A stretch of DNA of 8,954 nucleotides. It comes from Bog-756 sp043784065. Its GTDB lineage: Bacteria; Actinomycetota; Acidimicrobiia; Acidimicrobiales; RAAP-2. The translations under genes were made by a program, and so were the position numbers. Below the pieces are notes generated by a model. That model did no database searches and was not told the DNA's origin. It saw only the letters and a list, made by a program, of their open reading frames with translations. The stretch spans positions 1 through 8,954 of the forward strand of contig JAYVYR010000061.1 in the NCBI GenBank assembly GCA_043784065.1, written 5' to 3'. Below, piece after piece: positions 1 through 6,771 of the stretch (positions within the stretch are counted from its first letter, which is position 1; each line of letters begins with the position of its first letter).

Positions 1-1
1 G

Positions 2-292
2 CTGTCGGCTACCGTGGCTGCAGGGGTCGAGTTCTTCGACGAGGAGGCGCTCGCCGTGGCCAATCTGGCTGCCAAGTTCGCCGCCTTCGGGATCGAGGCT
101 CGGCATCTGCGGCTCTACAAGAACGCCGCCGACCGCGAGGCCGGGTTCATCGAGCAGATCGTGATCCCCTTGGTTCGACAGCGCAATCCGGAAGCCCGGG
201 CCCGGGCCACGCGGACGGCGGAGGATCTGTCCCACCTAGGCCAGCAGTTGAGGGCCTCGCTGTTGCGGACCGCCCTACGCGACATCCTTTAG
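2..292 (+). CDS. ftsR: MerR-family transcriptional regulator, C-terminal part (FtsR/Rv1828-like)
   Basis: This gene is open from the first bases of the window, so its N-terminal winged-helix DNA-binding domain lies upstream. The visible 96 residues form the C-terminal effector/dimerisation region. The segment EARHLRLYKNAADREAG, followed by a Gln- and Arg-rich helical stretch (IPLVRQRNPEARAR), is typical of the actinobacterial MerR proteins related to Mycobacterium tuberculosis Rv1828 and Corynebacterium glutamicum FtsR. FtsR is known to activate ftsZ. An in-frame GTG at position 14 is not a credible start, because it would remove the whole DNA-binding domain. In actinobacteria this gene is usually followed by a DUF151 gene, as it is here, which supports the call. 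The FHA-protein gene (garA/odhI) would be expected just upstream, outside the window. The family is secure; the exact orthology rests on the C-terminal motif and gene order. Confidence 0.78.
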   Translation: MSATVAAGVEFFDEEALAVANLAAKFAAFGIEARHLRLYKNAADREAGFIEQIVIPLVRQRNPEARARATRTAEDLSHLGQQLRASLLRTALRDIL

Positions 293-311
293 GGCAGTCG
301 CTTGCACTGCC
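293..311 (+). terminator. Short hairpin after the merR stop codon
   Basis: GGCAGT (293-298) pairs with ACTGCC (306-311) around a 7-nt loop, starting directly after the TAG at 290-292. There is no T-tract. It may be a weak intrinsic terminator separating the merR gene from the DUF151 gene, which has its own promoter. A six-pair stem can arise by chance in high-GC DNA. Confidence 0.3.
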
Positions 312-364
312 ACCCGGCACCAGTCGACCGGCGGTCCGGCGTCGCATGTCTCGACCTCGGCGAG

Positions 365-377
365 TAGGTTTGGTGCA
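365..377 (+). promoter_or_regulatory. Leaderless promoter -10 box of the DUF151 gene
   Basis: TAGGTT (365-370) is followed by six bases and then the ATG at 377. This places the expected transcription start at or next to the A of the start codon. No purine-rich Shine-Dalgarno sequence precedes the ATG, so a leaderless mRNA is likely. No good -35 hexamer is visible at the expected distance. Confidence 0.5.
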
Positions 378-907
378 TGGTCGAAGTGCGGCTCCGTGCG
401 GTTCGGGTGGACCTCCAGTCGAATACGCCGGTCCTGTTGCTCCAAGAGACAGACGGGCTCGGCCGGACGCTTCCGATCTTCATCGGGGCCCCCGAGGCGA
501 CGGCTATCGCCTTCGCCCTGCAAGGGATGGATACGCCTCGGCCGATGACCCATGATCTGATCCGCGACCTGCTGGAGTCGCTTGGCGCCGACGTGCTCCG
601 AGTGGTGATCACCGAGCTTCGGTCCAGCACCTACTACGCCGACATCGTGCTGCAGACCGAGGGCCGTGAGTTGCCGGTCTCCTCCCGACCGTCGGATGCC
701 GTTGCGGTGGCCGTTCGCACTGGTGCTCCACTGTTCGTGGCTGATGACCTGATGGACGCCGAGGGGATCATGCTGGCAGTCGACGAGGAGGAGGTCGACT
801 CGTCAGGCGACGGGGAATCGACCGAAGGTTCCGGCAACCCCGAAGAGATCGTGGGCGAGTTCCGGAGCTTCCTCGACAGCATCAGCCCCGAAGACTTCTC
901 GTCGTAG
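377..907 (+). CDS. Bifunctional nuclease (BFN/DUF151) family protein
   Basis: The 176-residue product has the DUF151 fold over roughly residues 1-135. The diagnostic stretches are LPIFIGAPEATAIA (32-45), RPMTHDL (55-61) and SSRPSDAVAVAVR (102-114). The last 40 residues form an acidic Ser/Glu/Asp-rich tail that is not part of the core domain. Members include M. tuberculosis Rv1829, Thermotoga TM0160 and plant BBD proteins. DNase/RNase activity is reported for plant members, but the cellular role in bacteria is poorly defined. No signal peptide is seen, so the protein should be cytoplasmic. The ATG at 377 is favoured because the family begins just before a VEVRL-like strand and a -10 box sits six bases upstream. 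The adjacency to an FtsR-like MerR gene matches conserved actinobacterial gene order. Confidence 0.92.
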   Translation: MVEVRLRAVRVDLQSNTPVLLLQETDGLGRTLPIFIGAPEATAIAFALQGMDTPRPMTHDLIRDLLESLGADVLRVVITELRSSTYYADIVLQTEGRELPVSSRPSDAVAVAVRTGAPLFVADDLMDAEGIMLAVDEEEVDSSGDGESTEGSGNPEEIVGEFRSFLDSISPEDFSS

Positions 908-937
908 CGGCCCTCATCGGATGATGGGTGCCCGTGA

Positions 938-955
938 CGAGTGACGGGTCACTCG
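938..955. terminator. Hairpin in the convergent gap between the DUF151 gene and the oxidoreductase gene
   Basis: CGAGTGA (938-944) and TCACTCG (949-955) form a perfect 7-bp stem with a CGGG tetraloop. It lies between two stop codons that face each other (905-907 and 984-986), so it could terminate transcription in both directions. No T-tract is present on either strand, which is common for high-GC actinobacteria. Confidence 0.45.
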
Positions 956-983
956 ATCCGCAAATCAGCACGCGACCAGATGG

Positions 984-2057
984 TCAGGCTTCGGGTCGAA
1001 CCAGCATCCGGCCCCGAACATGGCCGGACAGGATGTCATCGAGCACAGGGGCCAACCCGGCCAGGCTCACCTCGCCAGCCACCAGGGCATCGACAGTGGC
1101 ACCGGGTACCCAGCCGGCGAGTTCGGCCCATACCGCCCGGCGCTCACCGATCGGCGTGAGCACAGTGTCGATACCGAGAAGGGCGATATTGCGCACAATG
1201 AAGGGGTAGACCGATGTTTCGACGTTGGTACCCCCTGTCAATCCGCTGGCCGCAACCGCAGCTCCGTAGCGCAGTGTCCTCAGAATGGCCGACAGGGTGG
1301 CGCCGCCCACGCAGTCGATGGCCCCGGACCAACGTTCTGGTCCGAGGGTCCGGGCCGGATCGACCACCAGTTCGTCGCGACCGATGACGTCGGCCGCTCC
1401 CAGATTGAGCAGGTACTCACGCTCGGCGGTGCGGCCCGTGCTGGCCACCACCTCGTAGCCCCTTGCTGCGGCCAGGGCCACAGCCATGCCGCCTACGCCG
1501 CCTGAGGCCCCGGTCACCAGTAGGGGGCCCGTCCCGGGACGGAGTCCATGGTGCTCCAGCCGGTGGAGCGAGAGCGCCGCGGTGAACCCGGCGGTGCCGA
1601 GGACGGCAGCCCGTCGTGCCGTCAGCCCGTCCGGGAGGTGGACGATCCAGCCGGCCGGCACCCGGGCGAACCGGGCGAACCCGCCATGGCGGGCGACGCC
1701 GATGTCGTAGCCGTGAGCAACGACCAGTTCACCTGGGGTGAAGTCTGGATCGTCTGATGTGACCACGGCGCCCACCATGTCCACCCCTGGGATCAACGGT
1801 GATGTGCGGGCGACCCGGTTACCCGGGCGGGTGACCATCCCGTCCTTGTAATTGACCGCAGACCACTGCACCTCGATCACCACCCCGCCTGGGGGCAGGT
1901 CGTCCAACACCATGGCGGAGACGCCGGCGACGACCACGTCGTCGGTGGTGGTGACAAGGAAGGCAGGAAAGGGGTCACGTTCCGACTCGGCCCTAAATTC
2001 TGTGGCGCTGGCGGCTGCGGCGCTGGCGGTATCGGGTGGCGGGGGGATCGGGGTCAT
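984..2057 (-). CDS. YhdH/AcuI-family NADPH-dependent quinone/acrylyl-CoA oxidoreductase (MDR superfamily)
   Basis: This 357-residue zinc-independent medium-chain dehydrogenase/reductase has the YhdH/AcuI signatures. These are SAVNYKDG (66-73), the PGVDMVGAVV stretch (90-99), GTAGFTAALS (154-163), the Rossmann loop GASGGVGG (183-190), the NADPH-preferring STGRTAEREYLLNLGA region (206-221), and FIVRNIALLGID (286-297). Characterised relatives reduce acrylyl-CoA to propionyl-CoA (AcuI) or quinones; the substrate here cannot be told from sequence. The start is set at the ATG of 2057 because a TANNNT box lies seven bases upstream. Longer readings would run into the divergent peptidase gene. This start leaves about 30 extra Pro/Ala-rich residues before the usual family N-terminus (near PAFLV), and no closer in-frame start is visible. 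It stands alone on its strand, and the next gene is divergent. Confidence 0.9.
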   Translation of the reverse strand: MTPIPPPPDTASAAAASATEFRAESERDPFPAFLVTTTDDVVVAGVSAMVLDDLPPGGVVIEVQWSAVNYKDGMVTRPGNRVARTSPLIPGVDMVGAVVTSDDPDFTPGELVVAHGYDIGVARHGGFARFARVPAGWIVHLPDGLTARRAAVLGTAGFTAALSLHRLEHHGLRPGTGPLLVTGASGGVGGMAVALAAARGYEVVASTGRTAEREYLLNLGAADVIGRDELVVDPARTLGPERWSGAIDCVGGATLSAILRTLRYGAAVAASGLTGGTNVETSVYPFIVRNIALLGIDTVLTPIGERRAVWAELAGWVPGATVDALVAGEVSLAGLAPVLDDILSGHVRGRMLVRPEA

Positions 2058-2078
2058 ACCGGGTACCGTACAGATTCC
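2058..2078. promoter_or_regulatory. Compact bidirectional promoter between two divergent start codons
   Basis: Only 21 bp separate the oxidoreductase ATG (2057, minus) from the peptidase ATG (2079, plus). The sequence TACCGTA at 2064-2070 reads TACGGTA on the other strand, so it offers a TANNNT box both ways. On the minus strand TACGGT (2070-2065) is followed by 7 nt and the ATG. On the plus strand TACCGT (2064-2069) is followed by 9 nt and the ATG. Neither side has a Shine-Dalgarno sequence. Two leaderless promoters sharing one overlapping -10 element is the simplest reading. Confidence 0.5.
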
Positions 2079-4112
2079 ATGACGAACGAGGACGCAACCG
2101 GGTTCGTGGGGACGCAGGAGCACCACCCGTCGGGCGGCGCCCTGGCCGGATGGTGGCCGTCACCGTTCTCGGCCGCCCAGGTTGGGGCGGCAAAAGTCTC
2201 GAGGAGCGATCTGCAGTCCGATCGGGGCCGGATCTTCTGGACTGAATCCCGTCCAGAAGAAGGCGGCCGGCAGGTGGTGGTGGGGGCCTGTCCCTCCGGG
2301 GCCGGGCACCCGGGTGAGGCAGAACGGCGTGACGATTCGCCCCCGGGAGTCAGCGTCCGCAGCCGGGTCCACGAGTACGGCGGCGGGGCGGCCAAGGTGT
2401 CGGGGGGCATCTTGTTCTATGTCGACCAGGGCGATCAGCACTGGTACCGGGTAGATCTGGCGTTCCCCGACGAGGCGGTTCGACTGGCTACGGGGGGTTC
2501 CGGATCACGTCACGCCGACGGCTGGCCGACTCCTGATGGACGGTGGTTGGTTTTCGTGGAGGAGCAAGTGTCGGAAACATCGGCGACCCATCGGGTGGTG
2601 GCCGTGCCCACCGACGGCTCGGCCGGCACCGAGGTCCTGGTCGATCACGGCCACTTCGTGTCGGCTCCGCGCCCGTCGCCTGACGGCAAATGGCTGGCAT
2701 GGTGCACCTGGGACCATCCGGACATGCCGTGGGACGCGACAGTGCTTCGGGTCGCGCCACTGCATTCCACGAATTCCTCCATCGATGTGGGACCGGCCCG
2801 GAACGTGGCTGGCGGCCCGGGCGTGTCCATCGGCCAGCCCCGTTGGATGTCCGACGGTGGTCTGGTCTTCATCGACGACCGATCGGGTTGGTGGTTGCCC
2901 TACCGGATCGCACCCGGGGAGCTGCTGGGACCAACCGACCCAGTGCGATCCGTCCCGCTGGTCGAGATGGAAGCGGAGTTCCACAGGCCGGACTGGGTCT
3001 TCGGGGCCCACACCTACGCAGAACTGGCCGACGGCTCGTTGGTGGCCCGGATGGGCACCGGCGGCCGCGACAGACTGGTTGTGCTGCGTCCACCGGTCGC
3101 CGGGCCTGATTCGGGCACCTGGACCGTCACTGAAGTGGCACAACCATGCGTGAGCCTGGCCGGCGTAGTCTGTGCCGATGGAATTTCGGCGGTAGTCCAC
3201 GGCACGACGCCGTCCGAGGCCCATGCCATCGTCAGCGTGGCCCTCGACGGGTCGTTCCCGCCCCGGCGTCTTTCGGCACCACCTGCGGTGGAGGTGGCCC
3301 CCGAGTGGGCTTCGCACTCGATCCGTCGGACGGTTGATGTCGGTGCCCACTCCGTGCCCGGTCTGTTCTTCCCGCCGACCAACCCGGACATGGTGGATGA
3401 CCGGCGGGCCCTTCCCCCGTTGGTGGTGTTCTGTCATGGCGGCCCGACGTCTGCCGCCGAGCCCGGTTACGACTCGACTGTTCAGTTCTTGACCAGCCGG
3501 GGCATCGCCGTGGCTGCTGTCGACTACCGGGGCAGCAGCGGCTTCGGCCGCTCCTATCGAGACCTGCTACGCGGCGCATGGGGAGAGGGCGATGTTGACG
3601 ATTGCGTGGCTTTCGCCCGGTCGCTGGCGGATGACGGACTCGTCGATGGCGCCCGAATGGCGATTCGCGGCAGCAGCGCCGGGGGACTGACCGCCCTGGC
3701 CGCACTGATCCGAGCCCGGGTGTTCGCCGGCGCAGTCGCCTGGTATGGGGTGACCGACCTGTCCGCCCTGGCGGCCGATACCCACGACTTCGAGTCCCGC
3801 TATCTGGACCGACTGGTCGGGCCACTGCCGAGGGCTGCCGCCATCTATCGGGAACGTTCGCCGATCTACCGTGCCGACGACCTGGTCGGACAGGTACTCC
3901 TCCTCCAAGGTGCCGACGACCCCATCGTGCCGCTAGACCAGGCTGAGCGGTTCGCTGACCGTCTGCGGACCGGTGGGACGGACGTCGAACTGATCGTCTT
4001 CGATGGTGAATCCCATGGCTTCCGTCGTGCGGGATCGATCGAGGCTGCGCTCGAAGCCGAGCTCGGCTTCTACCGCCGGCTCTTCGCTTTCGAGGGGAGC
4101 CGGGGTGCCTGA
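2079..4112 (+). CDS. S9 (prolyl oligopeptidase) family serine peptidase, acylaminoacyl-/dipeptidyl-peptidase-like
   Basis: The 677-residue product has the two-domain S9 architecture. Residues from about 25 to 420 form a beta-propeller, with the family motifs SRPEEGGR, RVHEYGGG (96-103), SPDGKWLAW and WDHPDMPWD. From about 430 onward is an alpha/beta-hydrolase domain, with the oxyanion segment HGGP (453-456) and DYRGSSGFG. The nucleophile elbow is GSSAGG (531-536, Ser533), the acid is Asp614 in GADDPIVP, and the base is His646 in ESHGF. The triad is therefore complete and the enzyme should be active on short or N-blocked peptides; the specificity is unknown. No signal peptide is visible, so it is probably cytoplasmic. 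The length fits the actinobacterial members of this family. The ATG lies 9 nt after a TANNNT box. Its 3' end overlaps the next gene by 8 bp, which suggests an operon of two. Confidence 0.93.
   Translation: MTNEDATGFVGTQEHHPSGGALAGWWPSPFSAAQVGAAKVSRSDLQSDRGRIFWTESRPEEGGRQVVVGACPSGAGHPGEAERRDDSPPGVSVRSRVHEYGGGAAKVSGGILFYVDQGDQHWYRVDLAFPDEAVRLATGGSGSRHADGWPTPDGRWLVFVEEQVSETSATHRVVAVPTDGSAGTEVLVDHGHFVSAPRPSPDGKWLAWCTWDHPDMPWDATVLRVAPLHSTNSSIDVGPARNVAGGPGVSIGQPRWMSDGGLVFIDDRSGWWLPYRIAPGELLGPTDPVRSVPLVEMEAEFHRPDWVFGAHTYAELADGSLVARMGTGGRDRLVVLRPPVAGPDSGTWTVTEVAQPCVSLAGVVCADGISAVVHGTTPSEAHAIVSVALDGSFPPRRLSAPPAVEVAPEWASHSIRRTVDVGAHSVPGLFFPPTNPDMVDDRRALPPLVVFCHGGPTSAAEPGYDSTVQFLTSRGIAVAAVDYRGSSGFGRSYRDLLRGAWGEGDVDDCVAFARSLADDGLVDGARMAIRGSSAGGLTALAALIRARVFAGAVAWYGVTDLSALAADTHDFESRYLDRLVGPLPRAAAIYRERSPIYRADDLVGQVLLLQGADDPIVPLDQAERFADRLRTGGTDVELIVFDGESHGFRRAGSIEAALEAELGFYRRLFAFEGSRGA
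4092..4099 (+). promoter_or_regulatory. Ribosome binding site that fixes the GTG start of the GT87-like gene
   Basis: GAGGGGAG lies five bases before the GTG at 4105, inside the end of the peptidase gene. It favours 4105 over the ATG at 4003, which would give an Arg/Ser-rich 34-residue extension deep inside the peptidase gene. Unlike the first genes of the other transcription units here, this internal gene has a real Shine-Dalgarno sequence. Confidence 0.6.
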
Positions 4113-5514
4113 CGCTGCGTTACTGAGCCGTCGTTGGCCTCCGGCGGCATGGACAACCCTGGTGGCATGGTTGCGGTCGTCGTCGGCCGACAGCCGCGAC
4201 GTGCTCCTGTATGGGGTGTCGACGGCATTCGCCGGGGCTACCGCACTCGCCGTCAGCATCCCTCTCTACCGTGAGTGGGGCCGATTGGCCCTGGGTCCCT
4301 ACGCGGCAGCAACTCTGTTCATGGCTATTGTGGCCCGCCGGCGCCGACGAGCGTCGGTGGGATCGAGGACGCCCGTCAACGGATCCGGGTGGCGGGTCGC
4401 CCGGTTTGCGGCCTTTGCCGTCGTACTGCTGGGGGCCACCGTGGTGCCCCTGGCCTTCGAGGTGACGTGGGCCACACATGGCGACGCCTCCGTTCACGTC
4501 CAGCCCGAAGTCCTTGTGGTTGAGCGGGCTGGCATACGTGTCGCCCATGGCCACGACCCGTACCAGGTGATCGACCGCAACGGCCACATCCTGATCCGCC
4601 AAGGCGCCATTCCCATCTACGAGCTCTACTATCCCTACCTGCCCGGTATGGTTGTGTTCGGCTTCTCCAGCGGGAGCAAGGTGGAGGCGCGGCTTACCGA
4701 CGCCCGAATTCAGTTCCTCCTGTTCACGCTCATCATCGCGGCCATCGCCCTCAGTCGGATCCGACCATCGAGTGACGCCCGGACGAGATCGTTCCAGGCC
4801 CTGTCGGCTCTGCCTACTGCGGCGCTGCCGCTTGCCACCGGTGGCGACGATATGCCGGTCGTGGCCCTGATGCTGCTCGGACTGGTGGCGCTGCAACGTC
4901 GACGACCAGTGCTTGCCGGACTTGCCCTCGGGGCGGCCAGCACGCTCAAGTTCACCGCCTGGCCCGTGGTCTTCTTGGCCCTGTTCGCGGTCAGTGACCT
5001 CCAGCGCCGGCGGGCGGTAGGCCGTTTCGGGATGGGGGTGGCCGTGCTGATCGTGCCGGTGGTGCTCCCGGTGGCCCTGCACAATCCGTCGGCGTTCATC
5101 GATAATGTCGTCCGGTTCCCGCTCGGGCTGGCCGGCGTGGCATCTCCGGCGGCCAGCGCCCTTCCCGGCCACGTGCTGGTGTCCACGTTTCCGGCTGTCC
5201 ACAGCACCTATGTCATCGTGGTCACCATTCTTGGTCTTGCCGTCCTCGGCCGCCACCTGTGGCAACAGCCGCCGAAAGATGCGGCAGCTGTGGCTTCGTT
5301 GACCGGATGGGTGATGCTGGTGGCCATCCTTCTGGCTCCCGCTACCCGGGTCGGGTACCTGCTGTACCCGATCAATCTGTTCCTGTGGGCCTGGATGTTC
5401 CGCCGCTCCGAGGATCCGGCCGACAACGTGGTCGTTGCCCATGGGGAAGGGACCTCTGGCCAGGTCGGAGGAGGTCAGTTCCCGTCAGGAGTCTGGAGCA
5501 CCTCAACGGAGTAG
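4105..5514 (+). CDS. GT87-like (DUF2029) polyprenol-phosphate-dependent glycosyltransferase, integral membrane
   Basis: The product is 469 residues from the GTG at 4105. It has about nine or ten hydrophobic segments: near 33-54, 62-77, 100-118, 202-218, 249-264, 268-295, 306-325, 366-383 and 396-430. After the third segment comes a long polar loop (119-200) containing VAHGHDPYQ and YELYYPYLPG. The later segment GGDDMPVVALMLLGLVAL, followed by AGLALGAASTLKFTAWPV, is the pattern seen in GT87-family mannosyltransferases of actinobacteria. Those enzymes use lipid-linked sugars on the outer face of the membrane to build cell-envelope glycans. The acceptor and sugar here are unknown. The GTG overlaps the peptidase stop as GTGCCTGA, which implies translational coupling. 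The C-terminus from about 440 is hydrophilic and runs 40 bp into the opposing gene. Confidence 0.72.
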   Translation: MPDAALLSRRWPPAAWTTLVAWLRSSSADSRDVLLYGVSTAFAGATALAVSIPLYREWGRLALGPYAAATLFMAIVARRRRRASVGSRTPVNGSGWRVARFAAFAVVLLGATVVPLAFEVTWATHGDASVHVQPEVLVVERAGIRVAHGHDPYQVIDRNGHILIRQGAIPIYELYYPYLPGMVVFGFSSGSKVEARLTDARIQFLLFTLIIAAIALSRIRPSSDARTRSFQALSALPTAALPLATGGDDMPVVALMLLGLVALQRRRPVLAGLALGAASTLKFTAWPVVFLALFAVSDLQRRRAVGRFGMGVAVLIVPVVLPVALHNPSAFIDNVVRFPLGLAGVASPAASALPGHVLVSTFPAVHSTYVIVVTILGLAVLGRHLWQQPPKDAAAVASLTGWVMLVAILLAPATRVGYLLYPINLFLWAWMFRRSEDPADNVVVAHGEGTSGQVGGGQFPSGVWSTSTE

Positions 5515-6125
5515 TGCGTGGCCCCGGCGGGAGTGGTGGGGGAGGCCACGACCCCGACCTCCCAATAGAAACCGTCGCTGCTGCCCAACTTGGCCAGGAT
5601 CTCAGTGGCTCCGGGCACATCCTGGGGAGCCGGCCCTTCGTAGATGATCTTCCAGGCCACAGCATGCAGCATCCGTCGGTAGGCCTCGATGACCTGGGGC
5701 TGGGCCAGTTGGCTCGAGAGCTTGACGGTGCGGTCGAACTGGGCGGTGTGCCGGTCCGAATTCAGGATTCCGGTGACCATCGACTCCTGGGGAATGCCCA
5801 GTTGGTCGATGATGTCGGCCGGCGGCTCGCTGTTGTCAACGATGCCGTGCAGTGAGACGGTGGCCGGCACAAGGTGGACGGTGGTGCCGTCGTCGAGCGT
5901 CACCTGGCGGATCGAGAAGGACGGGTTCGAACTGCTGGAGAGAGCGGCGGCGGCAACGCCGCCGAGCAGGATGACTACGGCCAGCCCCAGGACGATCAGG
6001 GCCGGTCCCTTAATCGACATCGGTTCATGGGACGGGACAGAAGTACCGTCGTCAGGGCCGAAGCTGCCAGAACCGAACGAGGTGTCCGGCCCTGTGGTGT
6101 GGGCGTCTTGGGACGTCGAGGTCAT
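5475..6125 (-). CDS. Single-pass membrane protein of unknown function
   Basis: I do not recognise this 216-residue protein. Residues 1-40 are polar (Ser, Thr, Gly, Asp-rich) and probably cytoplasmic. Residues 41-62 (PALIVLGLAVVILLGGVAAAAL) are one clear transmembrane helix with no lipobox Cys. Residues 63-216 form a soluble, presumably extracytoplasmic domain. Notable stretches in it are VTLDDGTTVHLVPATVSL, RRMLHAVAWKIIYEGPAPQDVPGATEIL and a final strand-rich part, GFYWEVGVVASP to HYSVEVLQTPDGN. No catalytic motif stands out. The start is the ATG at 6125, six bases after a TAGAAT box; the GGAGG next to it is one base from the ATG and too close to act as a normal ribosome binding site. It overlaps the GT87-like gene tail to tail. 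An envelope role would fit its neighbours but is unproven. Confidence 0.7.
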   Translation of the reverse strand: MTSTSQDAHTTGPDTSFGSGSFGPDDGTSVPSHEPMSIKGPALIVLGLAVVILLGGVAAAALSSSSNPSFSIRQVTLDDGTTVHLVPATVSLHGIVDNSEPPADIIDQLGIPQESMVTGILNSDRHTAQFDRTVKLSSQLAQPQVIEAYRRMLHAVAWKIIYEGPAPQDVPGATEILAKLGSSDGFYWEVGVVASPTTPAGATHYSVEVLQTPDGN

Positions 6126-6137
6126 GCCTCCATTCTA
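6125..6137 (-). promoter_or_regulatory. Leaderless promoter -10 box of the single-pass membrane protein gene
   Basis: On the minus strand TAGAAT (6137-6132) is followed by GGAGGC and then ATG (6125). TAGAAT is five of six matches to the TATAAT consensus. The six-base spacing predicts transcription starting at the ATG. No good -35 element is visible. Confidence 0.52.
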
Positions 6138-6199
6138 CTGGGGTCACGTCCGCTGGCCGCAGTGTCCCATGAGTTCCTGTGCGGAGGGGCTGTGGGGGC

Positions 6200-6652
6200 T
6201 CAGGCCACGCTGACAGAAGTTGGTTTCGAGGCGCCAGCAGTAGTGATGCTGCCCGATGACTCGGGCGGGTCGGGCTCCAGCGCCAGTGCCACCCGGAAGG
6301 AGACAACGGCGGCGCCTATCGTCGAGGCCAGGATGCCCCACCGGGTCAGCCGTGGCAGCCTCCGGAACGCCAGGAGTGTGACGGCGGCGTCGACCGCGTC
6401 AGCCATGCCGGCTAGCGCCACCCATGGACGGGCTTCGGCGTCGTCCACCCCTAGGGCCCGTAGGGTGCCAAGTCCGAGAGCCAGGTCACGGCCGCCCATG
6501 GTGCGGCTAAGCAGGCGGGCATCGGCAGATGCGGCGGCGTCTCCGATCCATGGGCGGGTCATCAAGGTGGGAGCGGCCAGGGCGGTGCAGCCGATCCCGA
6601 TCCTTCCGATGGCGACGAACTGGGCCAGGCGGCGGGGGACTGACGTTGTCAT
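6200..6652 (-). CDS. Small multi-pass membrane protein, conserved hypothetical (DUF4267-like?)
   Basis: The 150-residue product has hydrophobic segments near 10-31, 53-67, 77-96 and 104-125, then a polar Ser/Thr-rich tail of about 25 residues. Its centre, RTMGGRDLALGLGTLRAL (50-67) followed by AGMADAVDAAVTLLAF (81-96), resembles small actinobacterial membrane proteins with a conserved GRDLxLG motif. I think of DUF4267-type proteins, but this assignment is weak and no biochemical role is known. The ATG at 6652 is preferred because a TACCGT box lies six bases upstream and the N-terminal Arg-rich stretch precedes the first helix. The next gene on the same strand has its own promoter 74 bp downstream, so the two are probably separate transcription units. 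Confidence 0.72.
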   Translation of the reverse strand: MTTSVPRRLAQFVAIGRIGIGCTALAAPTLMTRPWIGDAAASADARLLSRTMGGRDLALGLGTLRALGVDDAEARPWVALAGMADAVDAAVTLLAFRRLPRLTRWGILASTIGAAVVSFRVALALEPDPPESSGSITTAGASKPTSVSVA

Positions 6653-6664
6653 GGCCCAACGGTA
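6652..6664 (-). promoter_or_regulatory. Leaderless promoter -10 box of the small membrane protein gene
   Basis: On the minus strand TACCGT (6664-6659) is followed by TGGGCC and then ATG (6652). The TANNNT box and six-base spacer repeat the layout seen before the other first-in-operon genes of this window. No Shine-Dalgarno sequence is present. Confidence 0.48.
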
Positions 6665-6771
6665 GCGGGCGGCTCCGCGTCTCCGACCCGGAGGAGGGAG
6701 TCATCCAGAGTCGACATGCACCGGTGGCTGGTGGAACCGGCTCAATCTGGATGTGGTCTGATCAGTTACTA

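Noticed and set aside
2058..2126. Longer N-terminus of the oxidoreductase from position 2126
   Set aside because: It would run through the divergent promoter and into the peptidase gene. The ATG at 2057 has its own -10 box at leaderless spacing.
2505..3437. Open 310-codon frame on the minus strand
   Set aside because: It is antisense to the S9 peptidase propeller and hydrolase domains, with composition typical of a mirror frame and no recognised domain.
4003..4104. Longer form of the GT87-like protein from ATG 4003
   Set aside because: It would add 34 Arg/Ser-rich residues inside the peptidase gene. The GTG at 4105 has a strong ribosome binding site and the usual short operon overlap.
4120..5442. 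Open 440-codon frame on the minus strand
   Set aside because: It lies wholly opposite the GT87-like gene, is rich in Arg, Gly, His and Gln in the manner of antisense frames in high-GC DNA, and shows no domain. The + strand frame has clear membrane helices and a ribosome site.
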